DNA from: Halorussus salinus
GTDB taxonomy: Archaea; Halobacteriota; Halobacteria; Halobacteriales; Haladaptataceae
Direction of reading: 5' to 3'
DNA length: 64,000 nt
Assembly (NCBI RefSeq): GCF_004765815.2
Contig: NZ_SBIS02000008.1
Location: 434,001 to 498,000, forward strand
Shown here: one piece after another, positions 9,098 to 16,779 of the stretch
Position numbering within the stretch: the first letter of the stretch is position 1
Layout of the letters: every line of letters begins with the position of its first letter
Notes under the pieces: model-generated
Seen by the model: the letters and a program-made list of their open reading frames with translations, nothing else
What the model was told of the DNA's origin: nothing
Databases searched by the model: none
Program-made: the position numbers and the translations under genes

Positions 9098-9961
9098 CTA
9101 CCCACGGAGATGGGTGTAGTAATTGAACAGGTCGGCGTACGTCGGTTCGGTCACACGGGCGTCCGCGAGCCCGTCAGCTACCGCCGACGGGTCCGTCTCC
9201 GGTGCGAGGAGTCCCCGGACGACGCCGTCGCCCCTGAACACCCGCCCGTCGATTACGTCGTCGGCGATCGCGTCGGTGTTCCCCAGCGAGGTCTCGACCA
9301 CCGGCGGGACCGACGATTTGATCTCCGCTGGCGTCCCCTCCGCCGCGACGCCGTCGTCGGTGAAGAATACGATGCGGTCGGCGACATCGGCGTCCATCGG
9401 AAGGTGAGTCGTCACGAGGACCGCCTTGCCGCGGTCGCGGAGCGTCGATAACCGGTGGTGGATCTCGCTCACCATCGTGAGGTCGAGGGCGGCAGTGGGT
9501 TCGTCGAGGACGTACAGCGGAGCTTCGACACTGAGGGAGATCGCGAGTTCGAGTTTCCGACGCATCCCGCCGGAGTAGTGTTCCACCCGGTCGTCAAGCC
9601 GCTCACCGATTCCGAACTCCTCGACCAGCGTCCGCCACCTGTCGGTGAACGACGGGTTGAGTCGGTCGTAAAACGCGATGTTCTCCCGTCCGGTTAGTCT
9701 GTCGAGAATTAGCGCGTCCTGAAGGAGGAAGCTCGTCGCACCGGGACTGGCGGCTGGCGGTTCGCCGTCAATCTCGACGGACCCTGCGGACGGAACTAGC
9801 CCGCCAGCGAGACAAGAGACCAACACGGACTTCCCCGTTCCGTTGGGTCCCATCAAGACGACGATCTCGCCGGTATCGACGGTCAGATCGATTCCGTCGA
9901 ACACCGGGGTCCCACCGAACGATTTCGCGATATCTTCGGCGACGAGTACCGACTCGTTCAT
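9098..9961 (-). CDS. ABC-2-type exporter ATP-binding protein
   Basis: 287 residues, cytoplasmic ATPase of an ABC-2 exporter. Motifs: Walker A GPNGTGKS (38-45), signature YSGGMRRKLE, Walker B LYVLDEPTAALD and switch THLP. The C-terminal 80 residues form the acidic regulatory tail common to the CcmA/NatA group. I start it at 9961; its ATG overlaps the stop of the upstream permease gene (ATGA). The substrate may be a drug, peptide or lipid and cannot be read from sequence. The divergent zinc-ribbon regulator is the obvious candidate controller. Confidence 0.92.
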   Translation of the reverse strand: MNESVLVAEDIAKSFGGTPVFDGIDLTVDTGEIVVLMGPNGTGKSVLVSCLAGGLVPSAGSVEIDGEPPAASPGATSFLLQDALILDRLTGRENIAFYDRLNPSFTDRWRTLVEEFGIGERLDDRVEHYSGGMRRKLELAISLSVEAPLYVLDEPTAALDLTMVSEIHHRLSTLRDRGKAVLVTTHLPMDADVADRIVFFTDDGVAAEGTPAEIKSSVPPVVETSLGNTDAIADDVIDGRVFRGDGVVRGLLAPETDPSAVADGLADARVTEPTYADLFNYYTHLRG

Positions 9962-10836
9962 CGGAGGACCTCCTTGTCGTACAACTGCCACCGTGCGAGG
10001 GCCGTACCGACCGCCGCTGTTCCCGCGCTGTAGACGGCGAGCGTGGCGAGACGACCTGCTGTCCCGACGAAGTCGATGGCCGAGACCCCTTCCACGGTGA
10101 CGAGTCGGACAGCCATCGCGCGCGTCGCGAGTACGTTCGGGAACAGTTGCACCACCGACTGGTCGAGGATCGCCACCGACGGCAGCATCCCGTTGTATCC
10201 GGTCAGCATGAACCCGAACACCGCCACAAGCGACAACGCGAACTGCGCGTACTGTTCGTTGTTCGCCGCAACGACGATGGGGATCGCGGCGGTCATAAGC
10301 ACGACGCTCAGACCGAGGAGCGCGGCGACCACCGTCGCGGCTTGGACCACACTCCCGACGCCGAGCGGAGCGCCATCGAGGATGCCGACGGCGAGTCCGA
10401 AGATAAGCGCCAGTGCCGCCACCGTCGAACTAGCCGCCATCCGCCCCGCGAGGTCCGCCGAGGGACTCACCGCCATCGAACGGTACGCGCGAAATCGGTC
10501 GGCCTCCAAGTCGACGGCGAGCTGACTCCCGAACACGGTCAAAGAGGCGATCATCGCGCCCAAGGCGGCGATTCCGACAGCGAACAGCCCCTTGGTAGTC
10601 GGGTCGAACGACCGCGTCGCCGTCACGAGGAGGTACATCATCGGCGGGAGTCCGATGGCGACGCCGAGTACCGTCCAGCTTCGACTGACATCGCGGAGCG
10701 TCCGGTAGGCGAACCCGGCGGCCTGCGCTACCCAGACGGTGCCCGCCCGTTCGACCGGTGGCGCCGCACATTCACTCGACGGTAGCTCCTCCGAACTGGC
10801 TCCGACATCCTCCACTCTCGTGCCGCGGTCGCTCAC
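9958..10836 (-). CDS. ABC-2-type exporter permease
   Basis: 292 residues with about six membrane helices and a polar N-terminal tail of about 30 residues. The second hydrophobic block is preceded by an amphipathic stretch with the DLEADRFRAYRSMAVSP pattern, which in ABC-2 permeases contacts the ATPase. It is first in the operon, followed with a 4-nt overlap by its ATPase. The start at 10836 leaves a 286-nt divergent promoter region shared with the regulator at 11123. Confidence 0.88.
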   Translation of the reverse strand: MSDRGTRVEDVGASSEELPSSECAAPPVERAGTVWVAQAAGFAYRTLRDVSRSWTVLGVAIGLPPMMYLLVTATRSFDPTTKGLFAVGIAALGAMIASLTVFGSQLAVDLEADRFRAYRSMAVSPSADLAGRMAASSTVAALALIFGLAVGILDGAPLGVGSVVQAATVVAALLGLSVVLMTAAIPIVVAANNEQYAQFALSLVAVFGFMLTGYNGMLPSVAILDQSVVQLFPNVLATRAMAVRLVTVEGVSAIDFVGTAGRLATLAVYSAGTAAVGTALARWQLYDKEVLR

Positions 10837-11122
10837 GCGCAGCCACCTCTGGAGCCGCCGCTTTCCGGGCGAGCGACCGATATCACCGCGACGTTCGCAG
10901 CTCTTTCGACCGGACAGCTCCCAACGAGGACTGTTCGCGTCCGGGCGGTTCCCGTCCGGTTGGTGAGTCTTCCGGGGACGACCGGAGTCACCGCCGAGGG
11001 CGAATTCGACATGGGCGATGAGTGTGCAGGAACAGTGGTAAGTGTTATCTGCACGGCCATTAAGTTGGAAACCCTACATAAAAATCGGAATACGTACGGC
11101 GCAGAAACCCGCACTGGGGAGC
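10837..11122. promoter_or_regulatory. Divergent promoter region of ABC-2 exporter and ArsR-like regulator
   Basis: No credible gene. A TATA-like stretch (ACATAAAAATC, about 11079-11089) lies roughly 35-45 nt before the regulator start. The position suggests shared control of the two divergent units. Confidence 0.45.
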
Positions 11123-12001
11123 ATGACGGACCCTGCGGACGGATCATACGAGGACACGTACGCGGCGCTGACCGACGAGACGCGCGTTCGCATCCTATTC
11201 GCGCTCGCGGAGCAGTACGACGAGGCGTGGTCGTCCGGGTGGCTCTCGTTTTCGGAACTGCGCGAACGGGTCGGCGTCGAGGACACCAGCCGATTCAGTT
11301 ACCACCTCGACGAACTCCAAGACACGTTCGTTCGCAAGGTCGACGGTCGGTACCGCCCGCGAGTGGCTGCCCTCGAAATCGTGTCGGTCATCCGATCAGG
11401 GACGTACGACGGCGATGCGGTTGCGGTCGATGAGCGAGAGACCGACTACGAGTGTCCTCACTGCCAGCGGGCGCTCGTCGCTTCCTACCGGGACCACCAC
11501 CTGTACCTCGGTTGTCCGTCTCACGGAGCGGCGGTCGCGTATCCGACCCCGCCGCGAGCGATGACGGATCGAACGCTGGAGGAAACGATCGACATCTCGC
11601 TTCGCAAACACGCCTGCGACGTGCGACTCTTCCGCAACGGTCTGTGTCCACACTGCTGGGGCACCGCCGGTCTCTCGTTTCCGCGAGAATCCGCCCCGGA
11701 CTCGTATCTCTTAGACGATATCGCGTACGCGACGGCGGCCTGCGATACCTGTTGGGTGTCGTATCCGCTCCCGGTCGCCCACGCGGTTCTCGGTCACCCC
11801 GCCGTCGAAAACCTCTACGCCGAGCGCGGACTCGGACCGGCGGACGCCCAGATTGGACCACACGACCTAGCTAGGGTAAGCGAGGTCACCGACTGCGAGG
11901 GCAAATCGCCAGCGGTCAGGCTTACCGTCAGTCTCGACGACCGACCGCTCGTCATCGAACTGGACGAGAGTTGCGCCCTCCTCGATCACTGGCGCCGATA
12001 G
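11123..12001 (+). CDS. ArsR-like winged-helix regulator with zinc-ribbon C-terminal domain
   Basis: 292 residues. Residues 1-75 are a winged helix of the haloarchaeal ArsR type: YAALTDETRVRILFALAE, then SFSELRERVGVEDTSRFSYH and LDELQDTFVRKVDGRY. The C-terminal part has several cysteine pairs (CPHCQ, CPSHG, CPHCWG, CDTCW), as in the ArsR fusion family with a zinc-binding effector domain. Start chosen at 11123 (ATG in GAGCATGACG) because homologous proteins begin just before the helix; the frame is open to 11042. It is divergent from the ABC-2 exporter and probably represses it; the ligand is unknown. Confidence 0.85.
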   Translation: MTDPADGSYEDTYAALTDETRVRILFALAEQYDEAWSSGWLSFSELRERVGVEDTSRFSYHLDELQDTFVRKVDGRYRPRVAALEIVSVIRSGTYDGDAVAVDERETDYECPHCQRALVASYRDHHLYLGCPSHGAAVAYPTPPRAMTDRTLEETIDISLRKHACDVRLFRNGLCPHCWGTAGLSFPRESAPDSYLLDDIAYATAACDTCWVSYPLPVAHAVLGHPAVENLYAERGLGPADAQIGPHDLARVSEVTDCEGKSPAVRLTVSLDDRPLVIELDESCALLDHWRR

Positions 12002-12661
12002 CAGTACTCACTTCGGTGGTTGTTTGCGCCAACGTCGAGCAAGGGTCAGTAATCTCGAGGAGAACGCCGCGATACTCGACATCGAAGGTTTCCCCATCGA
12101 AGGCGAGGTTCGTGGACCAGATGAGAGTAAGTCGAAATAGGGGATTGGAGGACGGACACTCCGCAGGAGGGTCGGGGGAAAGGGGATTTCTGCGGTATGA
12201 ATCCTCCGTATCGCACCATGCTGGGTGGCAAGGTGCATTTCGGACTCGACATACAAGAAATATAAAAATGTCGAAATTATTGTTTCAGTATTATTTTCCT
12301 GTAGCGAACCGGACTCTCAGTTTCGTCCCGACGAGTGAATCTTCGCGGTGTTCGTTTCCTCGGCAGTCCACAGCACTTCGTGGGGGGCGACGCCCAACTC
12401 GTCGCCCACGTCCGCCGAGATCATATTCTGGATGCAGCGGTAGCCGTCCTGTGGCTTTACCGTATCCGGGACTAGCTGCGTACTACACGTCAACTGAAAC
12501 TACCAAGGTCGTTATGAAATTCAGGCCGAGTAACAGAGTAGCTCGGTTTTTGTTCATAATAAGCACGGTCTCTGACCAAAGCTATCCCATCATACTTCAT
12601 GTATATTTAAATAAGTAAATTTCGTTATAGTTTTCGCGATCAGCGTCTTACAGTCGCCTTC
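12002..12661. other. Long non-coding stretch with a gene remnant and A+T-rich promoter
   Basis: No intact gene. It contains the minus-strand remnant at 12317-12507 (listed separately), A+T-rich DNA at about 12255-12300 and a strongly A+T-rich block at about 12540-12630 that likely carries the promoter of the gene at 12662 (ATGTATATTTAAATAAG, 12600-12616). Confidence 0.5.
12317..12507 (-). pseudogene. C-terminal remnant of an unidentified haloarchaeal gene
   Basis: The minus strand reads without stops for about 60 codons with clear haloarchaeal codon bias and protein-like composition, e.g. KPQDGYRCIQNMISADVGDE, then APHEVLWTAEETN, ending at TGA (12317-12319). No ATG or GTG start exists before the upstream in-frame stop and the DNA further upstream is A+T-rich, so the gene's front is lost. 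I do not recognise the family. Confidence 0.45.
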
Positions 12662-13357
12662 ATGGTACACCTCCCGGATTTCCGCTACTACACCAAATGG
12701 CACGACCACGGTAACCGAAAGCAATACGAAGCCCCCGCGGAGCCTTGGAGCCAGATTTACGTCGACCCGACCGACCCCGAGCGGTTGGCCATCGCTCCTC
12801 TACCGTGGGGTCTCGGACGCGTGCGAGGCGGCGACTGGGACTCCTCCGAGAACTGCCGGAGTCTCACCGACAACCGAATGTACGAGGGACTCCGCCAGCA
12901 CTTCGAGGAGGACCGGGAATGGGAGGAGACAGTCTACCACGACTGGGTGGCGGAGTCCATCGAAGACGAGGGGCACTTTCGAGGGTACGAAAATCTCGAA
13001 ACGGTCGTCGAGGAACGCTACCCTGCCGTCGACGCTCTCTACGAGCGCATCCGCGAGGAGGGCTACCGGCCCAACCACGGGACTATCTACGATACTCCGG
13101 AAGGAATCGAGGGAATTCACGAACTCGACCCGATGGTGCTGGTCGGCAGTTCGGGCGAGCTAATCTGGACCGAAGGCTTTCATAGGCTGTACTTAGCACG
13201 CTTCTCAGGAATTGACGAGATTCCGGTGTACGTACTGCGTAGGCACGCGGAGTGGCAGCGTATCCGCGACCGAATCGCTGCCGTCCCGGATGGCGAAGTG
13301 CCCGCCAACCTCGGCGAGTACAGGAATCACCCGGATGTCGAGGACGTAGTCGGGTAA
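12662..13357 (+). CDS. ParB-like-fold protein (haloarchaeal), unknown role
   Basis: 231 residues. The C-terminal third, VGSSGELIWTEGFHRLYLAR then GIDEIPVYVLRRHAEWQRIR, has the ParB/sulfiredoxin-like arrangement (DGxHRLxxAxxxGxxxVPVxVxxRH) seen in haloarchaeal proteins often found near polysaccharide or sulfatase genes. Here the usual Asp-Gly before the His is Glu-Gly. The N-terminal part is rich in aromatic and acidic residues (FRYYTKWHDHGNRK, PWSQIYVDPTDPERL) and probably interacts with a partner. No catalytic function is established for these proteins. It is flanked by gene remnants, so it may have lost its original neighbours. Confidence 0.72.
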   Translation: MVHLPDFRYYTKWHDHGNRKQYEAPAEPWSQIYVDPTDPERLAIAPLPWGLGRVRGGDWDSSENCRSLTDNRMYEGLRQHFEEDREWEETVYHDWVAESIEDEGHFRGYENLETVVEERYPAVDALYERIREEGYRPNHGTIYDTPEGIEGIHELDPMVLVGSSGELIWTEGFHRLYLARFSGIDEIPVYVLRRHAEWQRIRDRIAAVPDGEVPANLGEYRNHPDVEDVVG

Positions 13358-13367
13358 CGACAGGGGT

Positions 13368-13469
13368 TCACTCCCATCTCTCGCAGGGTTCTTCCCACCG
13401 GATCGGATCGCGGTCGTTGTCGATGTACGTTCGGTATTCGGTACGAAGTTCCCGCCAATTATTCGGTGT
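13368..13469 (-). pseudogene. Short C-terminal remnant of a haloarchaeal gene
   Basis: The minus strand encodes NNWRELRTEYRTYIDNDRDP followed by a Trp- and Glu-rich end and TGA (13368-13370), bounded upstream by an in-frame stop. Composition and codon use are those of a genuine haloarchaeal protein tail, but only about 33 codons remain. The family is not identified. It points toward the 12662 gene and may be what is left of a former partner. Confidence 0.35.
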
Positions 13470-13620
13470 TCAGCTCGCGAACCCGTTACGTTCAGAATTT
13501 GTACCCTACTACGGTCGAACCGCCAATCCTGACGGAGAAGTGCTACCGTAACCCCGAGATTTGAGAGTCCGATGTGGCGGTCTGTACATATTTACGCGGC
13601 GGGGTTCGCGAGATGCGCCG

Positions 13621-13938
13621 TCAGGACTCGCGCCACTTGTGGCCGCACTCGACGCAAGTGAACAGCCGAACTTCGTAGGAGCCGCCCGGCTTCGGCAGCA
13701 TCTCGTAGTAAGCCCGGTCGCTGTCGCAGTCGTCCGCCGGACAGGACTCCTGCATCGTCTCGGTGGAGCCTTGGGTCGCGTCGGCCACGGCGGGTGCCCC
13801 GTCGTCCTGCTGTCCATCTTGGGTCGTCATCGCCGCTTCCGCTTGCGAATCCCGCGACTCCTCGTTCTCACAGGAGCGACACACCCACGTGTCGCCCTCC
13901 GTGTGCATCATCGAACCGCACTCGTCACAGAATTGCAT
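13621..13938 (-). CDS. TFS/RPA12-like zinc-ribbon transcription factor
   Basis: 105 residues, starting MQFCDECGSMM. The N-terminal zinc ribbon is CDEC...CRSC (residues 4-23), the linker is acidic and Gln/Thr-rich, and the C-terminal ribbon is CPADDCDSD...CVECGHKW (66-102). This is the architecture of archaeal TFS, relative of eukaryotic TFIIS and RPB9/RPA12, which stimulates RNA polymerase cleavage of backtracked transcripts. The usual acidic Asp-Glu pair of the C-terminal hairpin is absent: the loop reads GGSYEVRLF where TFS normally has a DE dipeptide. So this is probably the non-cleaving paralogue found beside canonical TFS in haloarchaea. The frame is open to 14190, but those residues are not TFS-like. 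Confidence 0.85.
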   Translation of the reverse strand: MQFCDECGSMMHTEGDTWVCRSCENEESRDSQAEAAMTTQDGQQDDGAPAVADATQGSTETMQESCPADDCDSDRAYYEMLPKPGGSYEVRLFTCVECGHKWRES

Positions 13939-14626
13939 ATAACGGAGGAATACACGGTTGCGGATATATGTGTTAACTTCCGATGCGTCGTGGCTTTCAG
14001 GCAACTGCTCGTGCCGACCGTGCCGAGTTATCGAAGAGGAGACAGGCAACGTTCGATCATGTCCGACATCTATCGACTGGCTACGGAGTGTAATAAACAC
14101 GGCCCGAAATCTCGGGACGAAGGTGAATGTCAGTGTCGGAGTCCTCGGGATTCGAACAGGAGTATTCGAGTTGACGTACTGGGATGCCACATCGAGAGCG
14201 TCCTGTCGAAGTTGCTCGGCGGCGTACTCGTGAGACGGGTCTTTCCGACGCCCGAAGGCCGAGGAGAAGCGTGGTGTCGGTGGGATTGCCGTCGGTGAGC
14301 GGCGCGAAAATTTCGGTGAGGTAGTGACTTCGGCGTCGCGGCGTTCGACCTCTCGGGGGACGAAGCCAGTCCGGAGAATTCGAGTATCGGTTATCGTCGG
14401 CTGTGGTATCAGGTTCGCGGGAGTTGAGCAAGTGGGTGGTTTCCGGAAGTCCTAGAAGCGAGTCGAGTCGGGACGCTCCGGGGGCGGTGAGAGCGAACAC
14501 CGCCGGTGGCGACGGAAAACGTATCAACTACGTGTTTATTCTGCGGGTGAAACGGCCTCGGAGCCAGCGACTCGCGACGAGAGCGAATGGCGGAATACTC
14601 TTACCGGTGGCTCTCACAGGGCCTGT
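13939..14626. other. Long intergenic region without a supported gene
   Basis: About 690 nt. Open frames exist on both strands (one minus-strand frame of nearly 150 codons) but all are Arg/Ser/Pro-rich with poor codon bias and no start signals. The only notable element is a tRNA-3'-end-like sequence at 14136-14157. Confidence 0.5.
14136..14157 (-). other. tRNA 3'-end-like fragment, possible attachment-site remnant
   Basis: On the minus strand the sequence reads GTTCGAATCCCGAGGACTCC(GA): a T-loop (TTCGAAT), the 3' half of the T-stem and a 7-nt acceptor-like strand. The 5' half does not fit: the bases before the T-loop do not pair with CCCGA and no matching acceptor 5' strand occurs nearby, so this is not a complete tRNA. 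Such fragments are left where elements integrate into tRNA genes. No integrase is visible close by, so confidence is low. Confidence 0.3.
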
Positions 14627-14821
14627 ATGTCCCGGAGCGTCCTCTCCGTGCTGTTCGCGCTCGACGCGATACTCCTCGTTCTCCTCGCTATCGGATTCCG
14701 GTTCACCGAACCTGGAACGCCGGAATACGCGATTTCGCAGGTGACGCTCGGTATCCTCCTACTCACTGGAGTCGCCATCGCGATCGCTGCACGCCGGGAC
14801 CTGCCGTTTCTCGAACCCTGA
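14627..14821 (+). CDS. Small two-helix membrane protein
   Basis: 64 residues comprising two hydrophobic helices (SVLFALDAILLVLLAIGFR and ISQVTLGILLLTGVAIAIAA) joined by a short polar loop with Glu, Pro and Thr, and ending in ARRDLPFLEP. Codon bias is haloarchaeal and the hydrophobic pattern is regular, so it is probably real. Function unknown; similar tiny membrane proteins are common in haloarchaea. It stands alone, 130 nt before the beta-glucan operon promoter. Confidence 0.6.
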   Translation: MSRSVLSVLFALDAILLVLLAIGFRFTEPGTPEYAISQVTLGILLLTGVAIAIAARRDLPFLEP

Positions 14822-14923
14822 CGCCGGCCGGTCGCGCCGTCTTCTCCTCGTCGCTCGTCGCCCGCTAAGTGTAAGCAAAAGTATTTATTGAGTGCCTACA
14901 CCAAAATTATCATGAAAAATATG

Positions 14924-14932
14924 TATATATAA
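14924..14932 (+). promoter_or_regulatory. TATA box of the Dpp-type importer/GH81/GH3 operon
   Basis: TATATATAA, 19 nt before the ATG at 14952, inside a long A+T-rich stretch. Its distance predicts transcription starting at or next to the ATG, i.e. a leaderless mRNA, which supports 14952 over the in-frame GTG at 14937. Confidence 0.6.
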
Positions 14933-14951
14933 CGGTGTGTATTATCATGGT

Positions 14952-16772
14952 ATGCCCCCTCAGGACACGGGACATAGGCGGAGAGTACCTCGAAAGACGC
15001 GCCGACGCGTGTTACAATCTATCGGCGCGGCCAGCGCAGTCGGTCTCGCCGGGTGCGCAGGGTCGAACGAAGACGCCGTGGAAGGAGACCAGACCGAGAC
15101 GACGGCGTCCGGAACCGAGGGCGTGACCGACACGACGACCCAAAAGTCGGACTCGCTCGAAATGACCGACGAGACGTTCGTCACCGCGACGACGAACGTT
15201 CCCAAGGACATGCAGTTCAACCCGTACGGACAGAAGTACCCCGACCGTGCGGCGCTCGCGCTGTTCGAGAACCTCATCTACGTCAACGAGGCGACGAGCA
15301 AGTTCATGCCGGGCGTCCTCGAATCGTGGGACATCAGCTCCGAGTCGGTGACGCTGTCGGTCCGCGACGGCTTCCACTGGCACAGCGGCGAGGAGGTCAC
15401 GGCCGAAGACGTTGCGTTCAAACTCAAACTCGAGATTCACGACGGTGCCGCGCTCAGCAATATCGTCGCCGCCGAGAACGTCTCAGTCACCGACGAATCG
15501 ACGCTCGAACTCGGACTGAAGCGGGCCGTCGCCGACGAGGTGTTCCTCTACTCGCTGAAACCCATCGCACTCGACACGCCTCCGGCGGAGTTCCGAGAGT
15601 TCTTAGAGGCGTACGAATCCGACGGCGAAGCCCCCGGTCTCACCGAGAAGACTATCGAAGAACCGAACGGGACGGGTCCGTTCGCGTTCGTTCACGCCCG
15701 CAATCAGGAGTTGCTCGCCGAACGCGTCGAGGACCACCCGGACGCGGATAAAATCAACTTCTCCCAGTTCAAGTGGAACTACCTCCAGTCGAATCAGAAG
15801 CAGTGGCAGGCGCTCCGCACCGACACCGTCGACGGCATCGACAACGTGTTCACGCCGAGCAACATCGCACAGTCCTACGGCGACCACGTCCGGGAGATTC
15901 AGATGCCCGCCAACTGGGGAATGGGCATCATGTTCAACCACGACCACGAACACTACGGCCAACAGAACGTCAAGCAGGCGATTCAGTTCGTCATTGACCG
16001 CGAGAAACTCGCACAGACCGCGGGCGAGAAGATGCACGTTCCCGTGGAAGTTCCGTGCGGTCTCCCCGGTAACTTCGACGGCAGTTACAAGGAGTGGCTC
16101 GGCGACTCGCTGTCGGACTTCGAGCGGTACGAACCCGACACCGACCGCGCAGCGAAACTCCTCCGAGAGGCCGGGTTCTCGAAGGACGGCGGGACGTGGA
16201 CCGACGCGAACGGCAAGACGCTGTCGTTCCCGTTCAAGATTCCCTCCGGGTGGAACGACTGGACCGCCGGCGGCCAGTCCATCGTGCAGGACCTCAACGA
16301 CTTCGGCATCGAGGCGTCGCTCAACCCGAGTCAGTCCTACTGGGGCGACATCTACGGCAATCAAGAGTACAGCGTCGCCGGTCTCGGCTGGGCCGACGGC
16401 AAGCTCTATCCGTACTTCTCGCTCAACAAACTGCTCAACGGCACCCGCTCGCGCGACATCCTGAAGTTCCCCCGTTCGGCCGAGGTGCCACCCATCGGGA
16501 ACCCGGACGGCGAGACGCGGACGGTGGAGTTCGAAGCCGAGCTACAGAAACTCGCTAGCCTGACCGGCGAGGAGGCCAAGCAAAAGACCCAGGAGCTGGC
16601 GTGGGTCATCAACCAGCATCTCCCGATGGCTCCGCTGATGGAGAAGGTAGACCAGTCGTGGGTCACGACCGACGACTGGAACACCACCACGAGCGACGAC
16701 GAGGACGCCATCGTGGATTGGCCCCAGTACTACCTCCCCCGTGAAGGGAAGCTGACCGCGAAGCCGGAGTGA
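14952..16772 (+). CDS. ABC transporter substrate-binding lipoprotein, family 5 (Dpp/Opp type)
   Basis: 606 residues. A Tat-like lipoprotein signal (TRRRVLQSIGAASAVGLAGC, Cys35) is followed by an acidic Thr-rich linker and a large periplasmic-binding-protein fold of the SBP_bac_5 group. Visible markers: LIYVNEATSKFMPGVLESWD, then FHWHSGEEVTAEDVAFKLKL, characteristic of family 5 domain I. In archaea this family serves oligosaccharide importers as well as peptide importers. Because the operon continues with a secreted endo-1,3-beta-glucanase and a beta-glucosidase, I infer that this one captures beta-gluco-oligosaccharides outside the cell. Lipid anchoring is predicted from the lipobox. Confidence 0.9.
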   Translation: MPPQDTGHRRRVPRKTRRRVLQSIGAASAVGLAGCAGSNEDAVEGDQTETTASGTEGVTDTTTQKSDSLEMTDETFVTATTNVPKDMQFNPYGQKYPDRAALALFENLIYVNEATSKFMPGVLESWDISSESVTLSVRDGFHWHSGEEVTAEDVAFKLKLEIHDGAALSNIVAAENVSVTDESTLELGLKRAVADEVFLYSLKPIALDTPPAEFREFLEAYESDGEAPGLTEKTIEEPNGTGPFAFVHARNQELLAERVEDHPDADKINFSQFKWNYLQSNQKQWQALRTDTVDGIDNVFTPSNIAQSYGDHVREIQMPANWGMGIMFNHDHEHYGQQNVKQAIQFVIDREKLAQTAGEKMHVPVEVPCGLPGNFDGSYKEWLGDSLSDFERYEPDTDRAAKLLREAGFSKDGGTWTDANGKTLSFPFKIPSGWNDWTAGGQSIVQDLNDFGIEASLNPSQSYWGDIYGNQEYSVAGLGWADGKLYPYFSLNKLLNGTRSRDILKFPRSAEVPPIGNPDGETRTVEFEAELQKLASLTGEEAKQKTQELAWVINQHLPMAPLMEKVDQSWVTTDDWNTTTSDDEDAIVDWPQYYLPREGKLTAKPE

Positions 16773-16779
16773 GTCTGGG

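Noticed and set aside
10833-11147. Minus-strand frame of 104 codons whose stop overlaps the ABC-2 permease start (ATGA)
   Set aside because: The overlap is suggestive, but the translation is Thr/Ser/Pro/Val-rich without domain features and it occupies the divergent promoter and the start of the regulator gene.
14130-14230. Complete tRNA gene
   Set aside because: Only the T-loop/3' side fits; no pairing 5' acceptor strand, D-arm or anticodon arm could be assembled.
14081-14527. Minus-strand frame of 148 codons between TFS and the small membrane protein
   Set aside because: Arg/Ser/Pro-rich low-quality translation, no start signal, and it contains the tRNA-like fragment.
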